64,000 bases of DNA from Macrocystis pyrifera. Taxonomy: Eukaryota > Sar > Phaeophyceae > Laminariales > Laminariaceae. Below are positions 55,490 to 64,000 of this stretch, in pieces (the stretch's first letter is position 1; the number at the start of each line of letters is the position of its first letter). The DNA lies in contig JASSKH010000026.1 in NCBI GenBank assembly GCA_031763025.1, forward strand, positions 6,602,934 through 6,666,933. The letters run 5' to 3'. Under the pieces are notes generated by a model, which worked only from the letters and a program-made list of their open reading frames with translations, did not search any database and was not told where the DNA came from. A program made the position numbers and the translations under genes.

Positions 55490-56310
55490 ATGCCCTCGAA
55501 GGGATCGGCTCAAGAAGAGCGCGACTCTCCAATTGACGTTGAAACGCTGCGACGCGAGATCGAACTGGCGATGGAGAACAGCGAGGCGTCGATGCTGAAC
55601 GCCATGAGGGAAATGATGACCGAGTTCATGAGGAACAACGGTCGATCGAAGCCAGGCAGCGCTGAAGGCAGCGTTGCTGTAGGAGAAAGTCCAGCAGAGG
55701 TAGGAACCACTGCTGTAGGGGAAAGCCCAAGAGGGGCAGTACCCACTGCTGAAGTACGAGAGACTACTGCTGCTGTTGAAGCAGGCATTGGTCGATCGGA
55801 GTCCGGCAGCGCTGAGCGTAGCGCTGCTGTAGGGGAGAGCCCACAAGGAGCAGTACCCACTGCTGTAAGAGAGATTGCAGCAGAACAAGAGACAAATTTG
55901 GGTGAGGGCGCCTCGCCAGATTTGGGAGCAACTGGACGCGGAAGAACTGCGTTGCCTGTCGAGGTTGGCCCACCGAGGGGTCATCCAGACCAGCATGGGA
56001 GGACAGGAGGATGGGGTGCATACCCTGGCGGTGAGTTGGGTGGTGGATTTGATCTGCCTCTATCGCGCCAATTGGCCTTCAAACACACTCCTGTGCCATC
56101 GTTTAGTGGGCTACAATCTGAGTTCAACCCCTGGACAAGAGATGCTCGGTATTACGCCAAAGGAGTTGGTTTCTTGTCTGCTTTCGTGTCGGATCCACCA
56201 CAGTACATTCCCGTAGGGGAATTAGACACCGAGACGATGGGTTCGTCTCAAGGGGGCGCCGTGGACGCCTCCTCGGTCCCGGCACGTGGGGTTTTGACCT
56301 GGACGCGTTT
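55490..56310 (+). pseudogene. Copia-2 Gag N-terminal fragment
   Basis: Starts MPSKGSAQEERDSP at the same position after the LTR as in the other copies. It carries an in-frame expansion of AVGESP-type repeats (about 55,665-55,870) not seen in Copia-1 or -3. Gag sequence stops at about 56,232 (VGELDTE) and is joined to a 72-bp repeat unit, so the zinc knuckles are lost. Confidence 0.88.
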
Positions 56311-56937
56311 ATGCTGGAGCGCGCACAGCAGGCACCTGCCGCCGGCGAGGCCGGCGGCGAAACACCCGAGACGATGCGTTCGTCTCAAGGGGGCGCCGTG
56401 GACGCCTCCTCGGTCCCGGCAGGGAGGGCCGAAACACCCGAGACGATGGGTTCGTCTCAAGGGGGCGCCGTGGACGCCTCCTCGGTCCCGGCAGGGAGGG
56501 CCGAAACACCCGAGACGATGCGTTCGTCTCAAGGGGGCGCCGTGGACGCCTCCTCGGTCCCGGCAGGGAGGGCCGAAACACCCGAGACGATGGGTTCGTC
56601 TCAAGGGGGCGCCGTAGACGCCTCCTTGGTCCCGGCAGGGAGGGCCGAAACATCCGAGACGATGGGTTCGTCTCAAGGGGGTGCCGTGGACGCCTCCTCG
56701 GTCCCGGCAGGGAGGGGCGAAACAGCCGAGACGATGGGTTTGTCTCAAGGAGGCGCCGTGTACGCCTCCTCGGTCCCGGCAGGGAGGGCCGAAACACCCG
56801 AGACGATGCGTTCGTCTCAAGGGGGCGCCGTGGACGCCTCCTCGGTCCCGGCAGGGAGGGCCGAAACACCCGAGACGATGGATTCGTCTCAAGGGGGCGC
56901 CGTGGACGCCTCCTCGGTCCCAACAGGGAGGGCCGGA
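56233..56937 (+). repeat. 72-bp coding VNTR in Copia-2 (one displaced plus eight tandem units)
   Basis: Each unit encodes 24 residues of the type ETPETMGSSQGGAVDASS. Copia-1 and Copia-3 have two units. Every unit contains the inverted repeat GAGACGA-TGGGT-TCGTCTC. One extra unit lies at the deletion junction (56,233-56,284). A perfect palindrome GCCGCCGGC-GAG-GCCGGCGGC precedes the main array. Confidence 0.92.
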
Positions 56938-57294
56938 AACGACCCGGGCGCAGCATCAGCCTCCGACACCGGGCAAGGGGACGGTGAGGATCCCCCCGCG
57001 GTCCTGTCGGGGAGGCCAGCACACGAGCTCAGCAGCTGGGGCCGGCTCCCCCCGATAGTACGGGGCCGGACCCGGGGTCAAGGCCAACGCCTGGAGGGTG
57101 AACCTGCTGTGCACCAGGTAAGGATGGATGAAAGGAGCCGCAGACGCGCTGCTTGTGGCAGCGTACGAGTCGTGGACGAAGCCTGGGAGTATGCTGGAGC
57201 GTACGCCCTGGACGACGGAGGACGCAGTGGCTTTGATGGCCGGAGGACCTGCTGTGGAGAACAAAGGGGAGTTGAGCGTGTGCATGCCGAGTAG
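56311..57294 (+). pseudogene. Copia-2 linker ORF with VNTR
   Basis: Starts within LERAQQAPAAGEAGGE, runs through the eight repeats and the Pro/Gly-rich linker (GQGDGEDPPAVLSGRPAHEL), then loses the reverse-transcriptase frame through one inserted base near 57,138 relative to Copia-1. Confidence 0.8.
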
Positions 57295-58822
57295 TTTCCC
57301 AGAAGACGTAGAACCGCCCCCACAGTCCATAGCAGATGTAGAACGTTCTCAATACAAAGCGGCGTGGCACGAAGCCATGAAAATTGAGTTGGACGGTCAC
57401 AAAACGACCGGTACGTACGAAGCCGCGACACCGCCAAAAGGGCGGAAACCTGTAGGTGCGAAGTGGGTGTGGGTGTTTACCTACAAGACGGATAAGGATG
57501 GCTTGATAGTAAAGACAAAGGCCAGACTTGTGGCTAAGGGTTTTAGCCAGGTGCAGGATGTAGATTATTTTCAAACGTTTGCACCGACTCCCTCGTCAGC
57601 GTCAGTTAAATTTCTGGCGGCTGTTGCAAATGAACATGGTTTAAAGATTTTTCATCTAGACGTCGCACAAGCTTTTGTTCGCGCGAAACTCGACGCCGAG
57701 ATATACATGAAACTGCCCGGTGGGTGTGGTGACATGTCAGGAAAGATCGTCCGCCTACACAGATCACTGTATGGTCTAAAGCAGAGCGGACGGCAGTGGG
57801 CCGGATTATTGGTAGAGACCGTGGTAGAGTACGGAATGGAGCAGTGTAGGTCTGACCCGTGTGTGTTTCGCATGGTTGTGGACGGCAAGGTAGAACTGAT
57901 CATGGCCGTTCATGTAGATGACATCGTGATCGCAGGATCGGATGAGACATGTAGAGATTTCCATGCCGCGCTAGCTATGAAATTTCCCACGAATATCCTT
58001 GGCGAACTGACTTGGTACACTGGTTGTGTTTTCAAACGCGACTGGGAACTGGGGACATTGGAGATTACGCAGAAGGCGTTCATTGAGAGCATGCTGAATC
58101 GTTTTGGTGTTAACTTATCCTCTGATATCCCCGCGACCCCCGGTGTGGAACTAGGTCCAAGAGAGGAGGGCGAACTTGGAGGAGACTGGCCGTACAGGGA
58201 GGCTGTGGGTAGCTTGATGTGGTTGTCGACCATGACGAGGCCGGACATCTCGAACGCTGTGCGTGCTGTGGCGCGCCACTCCCACAACCCAACGGAGAGG
58301 CACTGGAAGGCAGTTTTGAAGATTATGGCTCACCTCCACGGGACCAGGTTTATGGGATTGACTTTTGTACGGGGCTCGGGTTTGGATTTGACTGCGTATA
58401 GTGATGCTGATTATGCGGATAAGTCGAACGATAGGCGCTCGGTATCGGGGACGGTAATTACCCTAGGGGGTGCGGCCGTCAGTTGGGCAAGTAGTACGCA
58501 GAGGTGTGATATGTTGTCGACAGCAGAAGCAGAGTATGTCGCCCTGGGTGAAGGGGTGAAGGAAGCTTTGTTTACGGGCGCGGTGTTGTCGTTTATCTGT
58601 CCAGAGCTAAGCGGATCATGTGTCCGGGTTTTCGAGGATAACCAGGGGGCCATAGCGTTGGCTGAAAACCCTCTTAGTTCTGCTCGGAGTAAGCATATCG
58701 ACGTGCGTTTTCATTTTGTCAGAGAGCTACTTCGTGCTAAGAAGATCGATCATTCAGTTCGTAGCTTCGGAAGAGCAGCACGCGGATATTTTGACGAAAT
58801 CCCTTGCTGCGACCCCTTTTAA
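57128..58822 (+). pseudogene. Copia-2 reverse transcriptase - RNase H
   Basis: 564 codons: reverse transcriptase with AFVRAKLDAEIYMKLPGG and HVDD; RNase H with YSDADYADKSNDRRSVSG and LSTAEAEYVALGEG. Relative to Copia-1 the last about 30 residues are replaced because of an inserted base near 58,748. Two extra residues (WVWVF) occur near 57,470. Confidence 0.88.
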
Positions 58823-59182
58823 GTCTCATCGTAGGCTCTTGTTGAATCTGCCTTTGGAGGGTGAGTGAGGGGTATGAGCATTATTCGATGAGTACCATGT
58901 TTGAGTGATGCGAGGAATAATTTGTCAGGTCGCCAACCCTGCGCTACTTTGAGGGGCATGGGGGAGTAGGGCACCGCTTGGCATTTTATTTTCTGGCCAT
59001 GGTCATCGTCTGGAATGCGGCCGTTGTTTCAATTGCAATGGTTTGGAGTATATGTGTTATACAGGGGGTTTTGACCCGGTGGCCGGGTTTCCTCTTGCGG
59101 GACTGTCGTTGGTTGTTCTTAGGTCCTAGCAAGTCTTGAATGTCTTTTCGGTCTCGTCACTGCTGTGAAGAGCCAGGGAGGG
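58823..59182 (+). other. Copia-2 3' untranslated region with polypurine tract
   Basis: Non-coding; closely matches the equivalent part of Copia-1. AGCCAGGGAGGG at 59,171-59,182 abuts the 3' LTR and is the likely polypurine tract. Confidence 0.75.
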
Positions 59183-59438
59183 TGTTCGTTTGGATCGTTC
59201 CAGCAGCGACGGTTACAAGTTGTAGAGGGTTGCGTATATCTTCGCAGGCGTTATTATGAATTATGCCGTGTGTTCACGAGGAGAGTTTGAGCACTCCGTT
59301 CTCTGCTCCGTTCTCTGCTCCGAGCTACGAGCTAGGCTCCGCTCTCTCTCCCCTCCTCTGTCCTCTAATACAACGATTATAAAGCAACTCATCAGACCAC
59401 GTGGTGGTCAGGGCATCCAGGCTTGGACTCTACGAACA
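59183..59438 (+). repeat. Copia-2 3' LTR
   Basis: 256 bp; pairs with 55,189-55,444. Confidence 0.95.
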
Positions 59439-59569
59439 CGTTTTCGGTTTGTTTTTGCCTATCCCCGAGATGATTATTTCTGTATAGAGCCTTGCGGTTC
59501 CTTACCCTTGGTTATAGTCAAAGATTGCTATAGCATATTGCTCAGTTATTCGCATTATGCTAGGGGGGA
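59439..59569 (+). other. 3' internal end of the LARD-like element
   Basis: Continues the LARD-like element beyond Copia-2 and ends with the polypurine tract AGGGGGGA directly before its 3' LTR. Confidence 0.8.
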
Positions 59570-60023
59570 TGTTATGGTTTTAGACCGTTTCAGGAGTTAC
59601 GACGACTTGCGTTTTTGTATCAGCAGGGGCCGCGTCATTTACGGCCCCTCCCCCATTTGTGGATTGCCACTCTTTCTCTCTCCTCTTCGGCGGTCCTACG
59701 TGCTACCTCGGTCATCGCTCTCTACCGGAGGCTCAAAGCAATCAGTTTACCATCTACATACCTGGGAGACCTTCTCCCTAGCGTCAGAAGCACGCTCTAC
59801 CCCACTGGGACACGTGCGAGCCCACGTCTCGACTCGGTTGGATCGTGGCCAGACTTGAGGTTGGTCTTATTATTTGTATATTGTAGGCATGTGTTGTAAT
59901 CCTGCTCTATCCTGTATCTGAAGCGGACTGTCAACGGCTGATCCTTCGAATAGGCTCATGCCCGTGCTGCTTGCCTCATCCTGACCCAAGACCTCATGAC
60001 CTATACGCTCCCGATCCATAACA
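59570..60023 (+). repeat. LARD-like element 3' LTR
   Basis: 454 bp; two differences from the 5' LTR near its 3' part (GCATG for GCGTG, CTGCTC for CTGTTC). Confidence 0.95.
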
Positions 60024-60313
60024 CCAGCCATATTTAGAGTCGTCGTACGACCCACGGACGAAAGGGAACATGCAAGGAGGAAATTCAATTGTCCTCTGCG
60101 TTTCGGCGAATACATTTTCCGTCCCTGGGCCAGGGTCAGCAGGCACGATGCGCCGTTGCTCGTCCAATTATGGGTCCAGGGTCGATCTGAGACCACCCAC
60201 CCTTGCGGTGCGTGCACTCCTGGCAACGTCCGGGTTCCTCCATCGGTGTACGACCGCCATCCCCTCCGCTCACCCCCCCCTGGCGATATCCATCCGCAAT
60301 GCGCGGACTCAGA
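60024..60313. other. 290-bp spacer between LARD-like element and Copia-3
   Basis: Begins with the CCAG target duplication. Sequence not recognised; no gene. Confidence 0.5.
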
Positions 60314-60569
60314 TGTTCGTTTGGATCGTTCCAGCAGCGCCGGTTACAAGTTGTAGAGGGTTGCGTATATCTTCGCAGGCGTTATTATGAATTATGCCGT
60401 GTGTTCACGAGGAGAGTTTGAGCACTCCGTTCTCTGCTCCGTTCTCTGCTCCGAGCTACGAGCTAGGCTCCGCTCTCTCTCCCCTCCTCTGTCCTCTAAT
60501 ACAACGATTATAAAGAAACTCATCAGACCACGTGGTGGTCAGGGCATCCAGGCTTGGACTCTACGAACA
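60314..60569 (+). repeat. Copia-3 5' LTR
   Basis: 256 bp, TGTTCGT...ACGAACA; carries GCGCCGGTTAC like the Copia-1 5' LTR, and AAAGAAACTC where the other copies have AAAGCAACTC. Confidence 0.95.
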
Positions 60570-60614
60570 CACTAGTGAACTTGAACGTTTGAGGTCTAGT
60601 ACCAGAAGCCCACG

Positions 60615-61213
60615 ATGCCCTCGAAGGGATCGGCTCAAGGAGAGCCCGACTCTCCAAGTGACGTTGAAACGCTGCGACGCGAGATCGAACTGGCGATGGA
60701 GAAAAGAGAGGCGTCGATGATGAACGCCATGAGGGACATGATGGCCGAGTTCATGAGGAACAACGGCCGATCGGAGTCCGGCAGCGCTGTGAGTAGCGCT
60801 GCTGTAGGGGAGAGCCCACAAGGGGCAGTACCCACTGCTGTAAGAGAGATTGCAGCAGAACAAGAGACAAATTTGCGTGAGGGCGCCTCGCCAGATTTGG
60901 GAGCAACTGGACGCGGAGGAACTGCGTTGCCTGTCGAGGTTGGCCCACCGAGGGGTGAGCCAGACCAGCACGGGAGGACAGGAGGAAGGGGTGCATACCC
61001 CGGCGGTGAGTTGGGTGGTGGATTTGATCTGCCTCTATCGCACCATTTGGCCTTCAAACACACTCCTGTGCCATCGTTTAGTGGGCTAAAATCTGAGTTC
61101 AACCCCTGGACAAGAGACGCTCGGTATTACGCCAAAGGAGTTGGTTTCTTGTCTGCTTTCGTGTCGGATCCACCACAGTACATTCCCGTAGGGGAATTAG
61201 ACACCGAAACTCG
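60615..61213 (+). pseudogene. Copia-3 Gag N-terminal part
   Basis: Starts MPSKGSAQGEPDSP, includes GGGFDLPLSHHLAFKHT and FNPWTRDARYYAKGVGFL. The frame is lost near 61,208 where Copia-1 has one more A in CACCGAAAACTC; the rest of gag continues in the next ORF. Confidence 0.88.
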
Positions 61214-63637
61214 ATGCTTGTCGCTAGGGGGTTTAGCCGCGAAAGTGTGCACAGGCATACACTGGCATGGAATTTCCTGTCGACGGCCCTCAAGAGCAAG
61301 AGCGATAAAAGCATTTTGCACCGGTGTACCTCGCCGAGGCAAGCGTGGGACGCTCTCCTTGCGTGGTACGGCCCTCAGACGACGGGAGCCAAATCAGACC
61401 TCTCCCGACGCCTTAACAGTTTTAAGATGGCGCCGGGGAGCAACCCGCTCGAGGAGATGGGCAGGATCGAGGATCTTGCCGCGGAAATGCGAACAGCAGG
61501 AATGTCAGTAGACGACCACATGCTGTACACCATATTTATTGACGCTCTGCCTGCCGAATACGAAGTGGAGGCTCGGAACCTGGCATCACGTGACAGCATC
61601 GACCGTGAGGACATCATCAAGGCTGTTCGAGAACGGCATCACCGACTTTCTGGAAACAGGAAGAAGGGGTCCAACGCTGGCCACGCAGGCCATGCTATGT
61701 ACGCCGGCGGCGGCGGCGGTGGTGGTCGCCGGAAAGGCGGAGGAAATAGCAAAGAAAAAGGTGGACGACGGGGCCACGGACGAGGCGGTAGAGGCTCCAA
61801 CGAGGACGGTGGTGGCTCGGCCGCGGCTGCTGGTGGCAATGGTAACGACGCCAAAGCCGCCAGCGGAAGTACTCCAGTGGGCAAGTGCCATAGGTGTGGC
61901 AAGAAGGGCCATTGGAGGAGCGAGTGTACGGCGAAGCTATGCAGTCGATGCCAGGGACGCGGGCACTCTGCCGATGCCTGTCCCATGTCCACGGATCGAT
62001 GCAGTCGATGCAACGGGCTGGGGCACGCTGCTGATGTCTGCCCGTCATCGAAAGAAGAAGCTGTCATGGCGGTGACGAGTAAGGATGGGGCAAGGGACGA
62101 CGACCCGGAAAAAGGTACGGTCCAGGCCTCAGCTTTCAAGGCCGAAGAGACAGGCAAGTGGAGCGATGGTTCGGGGGAAGGGGAGTCTGCTTGGCAGGTA
62201 GGAGACGAGGCTTGGATGTGTGATAGTGGTGCGTCTACCCACATGACGCCCTCCGCTGACTGCATGATCAATTATAGAGAATGCAACTTGACTCTCCGAA
62301 TCGCTGACGGATCCACCCGAGCGATCGAAGGTTACGGCGACGTGAGTGTTGTCTTTCGGTCCGGAAACGGTCCCGTGCAAGTGCTGCTTACGAACGTTGC
62401 GCACGTGCCGGATCTCCGCTACCACTTATTTTCCCTGCCCACTCTGGTCAAAAACGGCCATACTTTCGAAGGGTGCCTCACGGGGGTTGTAATCAGGCTC
62501 AAGTCGGAGCGTTCGATCGTGTTCCCGTTGAGTGGGACTCTCTACAGCCTATACGGCTACCGGGTCGACCGCAGTTGTGGGGAAAATGCCTGTGCTGTAC
62601 TCGCCCCGGGACAACTGCCCAACAAGTCTGCAATCAACATCAACGATTTCCACTGCGCTGCTGGACACTCCCACGAGGTACTACTTCGCAAGACCGCGGA
62701 GCAGCAAGGGATTGTCCTCGAGGGAAAGCTGCTGGAGTGCAAAGGGTGCTCCATGGCAAAGGGTCTCCGCAAAGGTATCAAGCAGTCCACACACACACGA
62801 GCAGATAAGAAGCTCGGGAGGGTTTTTGTGGATTTGAGTGGACCAAAGGTGGTAGAGTCTCTCGGGCGGAAGCGGTATACTCTCATCGTGCGCGACGATT
62901 TTTCACGGTATACGTGGGTGTACTTTATGCGCCACAAGTCGGACGCCGCGGAAATGTTCGAGCTGTTCCTTGCGGATTCTCGTGCAGACGGTGTCCCTTC
63001 TACGGTGGTAATCGTCCGATCTGATGGGGGTGGTGAATTCCGCGGGGGAAAGTTTGGCGACCTGTGTAGATCACGAGGGATCAAGCAGGGATTCACGACG
63101 GCCGACAGTCCCCAATACAATGGAGTAGCAGAGCGCGCGCTAGGTTTGATAGAGACGGCCGCAATGGCGGGCCGAATCCAGGCTCAAGAGCTTTTTCCTG
63201 GCGCGAAACTCCCGGCCACGCCGTCGTTGTGGGCGGAAGCGTCCCACTGGGCGTGTGACGCCTTGAACCGCACAGCAACAACAGCTAACCCGCAGAGCAA
63301 GTCGCCACATGAGATGTGGCATGGTAGCCCCCCCCCGGTAGTACTACTGCCCTTCCTCAAGCCTGGCTATTGCAAGGTGAAGAGGGAAAACAAGTCACAG
63401 GCGAAAGCGCAAGAGTGCTTTTACCTCGGCCCTGCAACAAACTACCCCGGTGATTCAGTACGAGTGCTGACAAAGAACCGCACTGTGCTAATAACGCGCA
63501 ATGTCACCTGGCAACGCGTGTCGCCTGCACCACCTGTACCTGCCCAGGCGAATGACTCCCTGTCTACGGAAAAGGGGGGGTCAGAGGCAGACGAGGTGAG
63601 CACGTCGGATCGAGGTGGGGGGGGGGGTGGTGAGTGA
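61214..63637 (+). CDS. Copia-3 Gag C-terminus, zinc knuckles, protease and integrase
   Basis: 807 codons, the most complete Copia coding segment here. Gag C-terminus MLVARGFSRESVHRHTLAWN; Gly/Arg linker; knuckles CHRCGKKGHWRSEC, CSRCQGRGHSADAC, CSRCNGLGHAADVC; protease WMCDSGASTHMTPS; integrase zinc region HCAAGHSHE / LLECKGCSMAKG. Catalytic residues are in VFVDLSGP, VRSDGGGEFRG and GVAERALGLIE. The end is a Gly run followed by a stop, after which the polyprotein continues in the +1 frame, exactly as in Copia-1. Confidence 0.92.
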   Translation: MLVARGFSRESVHRHTLAWNFLSTALKSKSDKSILHRCTSPRQAWDALLAWYGPQTTGAKSDLSRRLNSFKMAPGSNPLEEMGRIEDLAAEMRTAGMSVDDHMLYTIFIDALPAEYEVEARNLASRDSIDREDIIKAVRERHHRLSGNRKKGSNAGHAGHAMYAGGGGGGGRRKGGGNSKEKGGRRGHGRGGRGSNEDGGGSAAAAGGNGNDAKAASGSTPVGKCHRCGKKGHWRSECTAKLCSRCQGRGHSADACPMSTDRCSRCNGLGHAADVCPSSKEEAVMAVTSKDGARDDDPEKGTVQASAFKAEETGKWSDGSGEGESAWQVGDEAWMCDSGASTHMTPSADCMINYRECNLTLRIADGSTRAIEGYGDVSVVFRSGNGPVQVLLTNVAHVPDLRYHLFSLPTLVKNGHTFEGCLTGVVIRLKSERSIVFPLSGTLYSLYGYRVDRSCGENACAVLAPGQLPNKSAININDFHCAAGHSHEVLLRKTAEQQGIVLEGKLLECKGCSMAKGLRKGIKQSTHTRADKKLGRVFVDLSGPKVVESLGRKRYTLIVRDDFSRYTWVYFMRHKSDAAEMFELFLADSRADGVPSTVVIVRSDGGGEFRGGKFGDLCRSRGIKQGFTTADSPQYNGVAERALGLIETAAMAGRIQAQELFPGAKLPATPSLWAEASHWACDALNRTATTANPQSKSPHEMWHGSPPPVVLLPFLKPGYCKVKRENKSQAKAQECFYLGPATNYPGDSVRVLTKNRTVLITRNVTWQRVSPAPPVPAQANDSLSTEKGGSEADEVSTSDRGGGGGGE

Positions 63638-63938
63638 GCTGGACAACGGTCTGGCTCACTTGAACGACCTCGACGTGACGTGGGGTTTTGACCTGGACGC
63701 GTTTATGCAGGAGCGCGCACAGCAGGCACCTGCCGCCGGCGAGGCCGGCGGCGAAACACCCGAGACGATGGGTTCGTCTCAAGGGGGCGCCGTGGACGCC
63801 TCCTCGGTCCCGACAGGGAGGGCCGAAACAGCCGAGACGATGGATTCGTCTCAAGGGGGCGCCGTGGACGCCTCCTCGGTCCCAACAGGGAGGGCCGGAA
63901 GCGACCCGGGCGCAGCATCAGCCTCCGACACCGGGTAA
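63615..63938 (+). pseudogene. Copia-3 linker with two 72-bp repeats, nonsense mutation
   Basis: Encodes GVVSELDNGLAHLNDLDVTW and two ETPETMGSS-type repeats, then stops at TAA (63,936-63,938) where Copia-1 and -2 have CAA. Reverse transcriptase would follow beyond the window. Confidence 0.8.
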
Positions 63939-64000
63939 GGGGACGGTGAGGATCCCCCCGCGGTCCTGTCGGGAAGGCCAGCACACGAGCTCAGCAGCTG

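Larger units (their letters stand above)
55189..59438 (+). mobile_element. Copia-2, internally deleted Copia element nested in the LARD-like element
   Basis: The 4,250-bp element has 256-bp LTRs differing at one site, with the same TGTTCGT...ACGAACA ends as Copia-1. Flanks are TGTTT and CGTTT, a 5-bp duplication with one mismatch. About 2.5 kb covering the second half of gag, the zinc knuckles, protease and integrase is missing. A run of eight 72-bp repeats precedes the reverse transcriptase. It cannot be autonomous. It interrupts the LARD-like element, so it inserted later. Confidence 0.93.
50055..60023 (+). mobile_element. LARD-like non-autonomous LTR element, interrupted by Copia-2
   Basis: Identical-type 454-bp LTRs (two differences) at 50,055-50,508 and 59,570-60,023 start TGTTATGG and end CCATAACA. 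The element is flanked by a perfect 4-bp duplication CCAG (50,051-54 and 60,024-27). A primer-binding-like TGGTGTCCAATCCGAGA starts one base after the 5' LTR, and a polypurine tract AGGGGGGA (59,562-59,569) abuts the 3' LTR. After removing Copia-2 and its duplication the element is about 5.7 kb. It has no intact gag or pol; the internal 4.8 kb is structured repeat sequence with only traces of coding sequence. It is most simply a large retrotransposon derivative mobilised in trans. Confidence 0.9.
60314..64000 (+). mobile_element. Copia-3, cut by the window end
   Basis: Same family as Copia-1 and -2, very similar at DNA level. It has a 256-bp 5' LTR, gag, protease, integrase and the start of the linker with two 72-bp repeats; the reverse transcriptase lies outside the window. 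Coding defects: a lost A near 61,208 splits gag, a frame change after integrase near 63,630, and CAA to TAA in the linker at 63,936. Confidence 0.93.

Noticed and set aside
56248..57022. Long minus-strand open frames (over 200 codons) across Copia-2
   Set aside because: They are antisense shadows of the 72-bp coding repeats; the sense frame carries the Copia linker.

Overview
This is a repeat-rich window from a eukaryotic nuclear genome. Genes are split by introns of 0.6-7 kb with GTGAG-type donors, there are no operons, and most of the sequence is transposable elements. The LINE, Copia and Ty3/Gypsy proteins, the intron-rich compact exons and the moderately GC-rich DNA fit a stramenopile, most likely a brown alga close to Ectocarpus. 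That assignment is inference from recalled family style, not from a search. || Two host genes can be rebuilt exon by exon. A RING-type E3 ubiquitin ligase of the RNF170 family lies on the + strand at about 12.0-15.7 kb. The RNA polymerase II subunit RPB7 lies on the - strand at about 19.4-30.1 kb; five consecutive coding exons were found and the short first exon was not. The two genes are convergent, and one 7.4-kb RPB7 intron carries a complete Copia element. || Layout. 0-2.6 kb: decayed LINE reverse transcriptase between long inverted repeats. 3.6-5.7 kb: dispersed repeat family interrupted by a hAT-type MITE built of GGGTC repeats. 5.7-9.8 kb: no recognised gene. 9.8-11.0 kb: large foldback repeat with a small MITE in its loop. 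12-15.7 kb: RNF170-like gene. 19.4-30 kb: RPB7 with Copia-1 (21,989-28,071), a 105-bp MITE and GGGTC fragments in its introns. 32-33.6 kb: inverted copy of the dispersed repeat and a tandem array of about 240-bp units. 33,655-48,240: one complete 14.6-kb Ty3/Gypsy chromovirus-like element with 99%-identical LTRs and a 4-bp target duplication. Its polyprotein carries a NADAR domain upstream of the protease and a chromodomain plus a Tudor-like domain after the integrase. 50,055-60,023: a large non-autonomous LTR element (LARD-like) with no intact gene but an array of hairpin repeats, into which Copia-2 (55,189-59,438, internally deleted) has jumped. 60,314 to the window end: Copia-3, cut by the edge. 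|| The most unusual features are the NADAR domain inside a retrotransposon polyprotein, the hairpin array in the LARD-like element, the exact 8-bp target duplication around a G-quadruplex-prone hAT MITE, and a +1 frame change between integrase and reverse transcriptase at the same place in two Copia copies.
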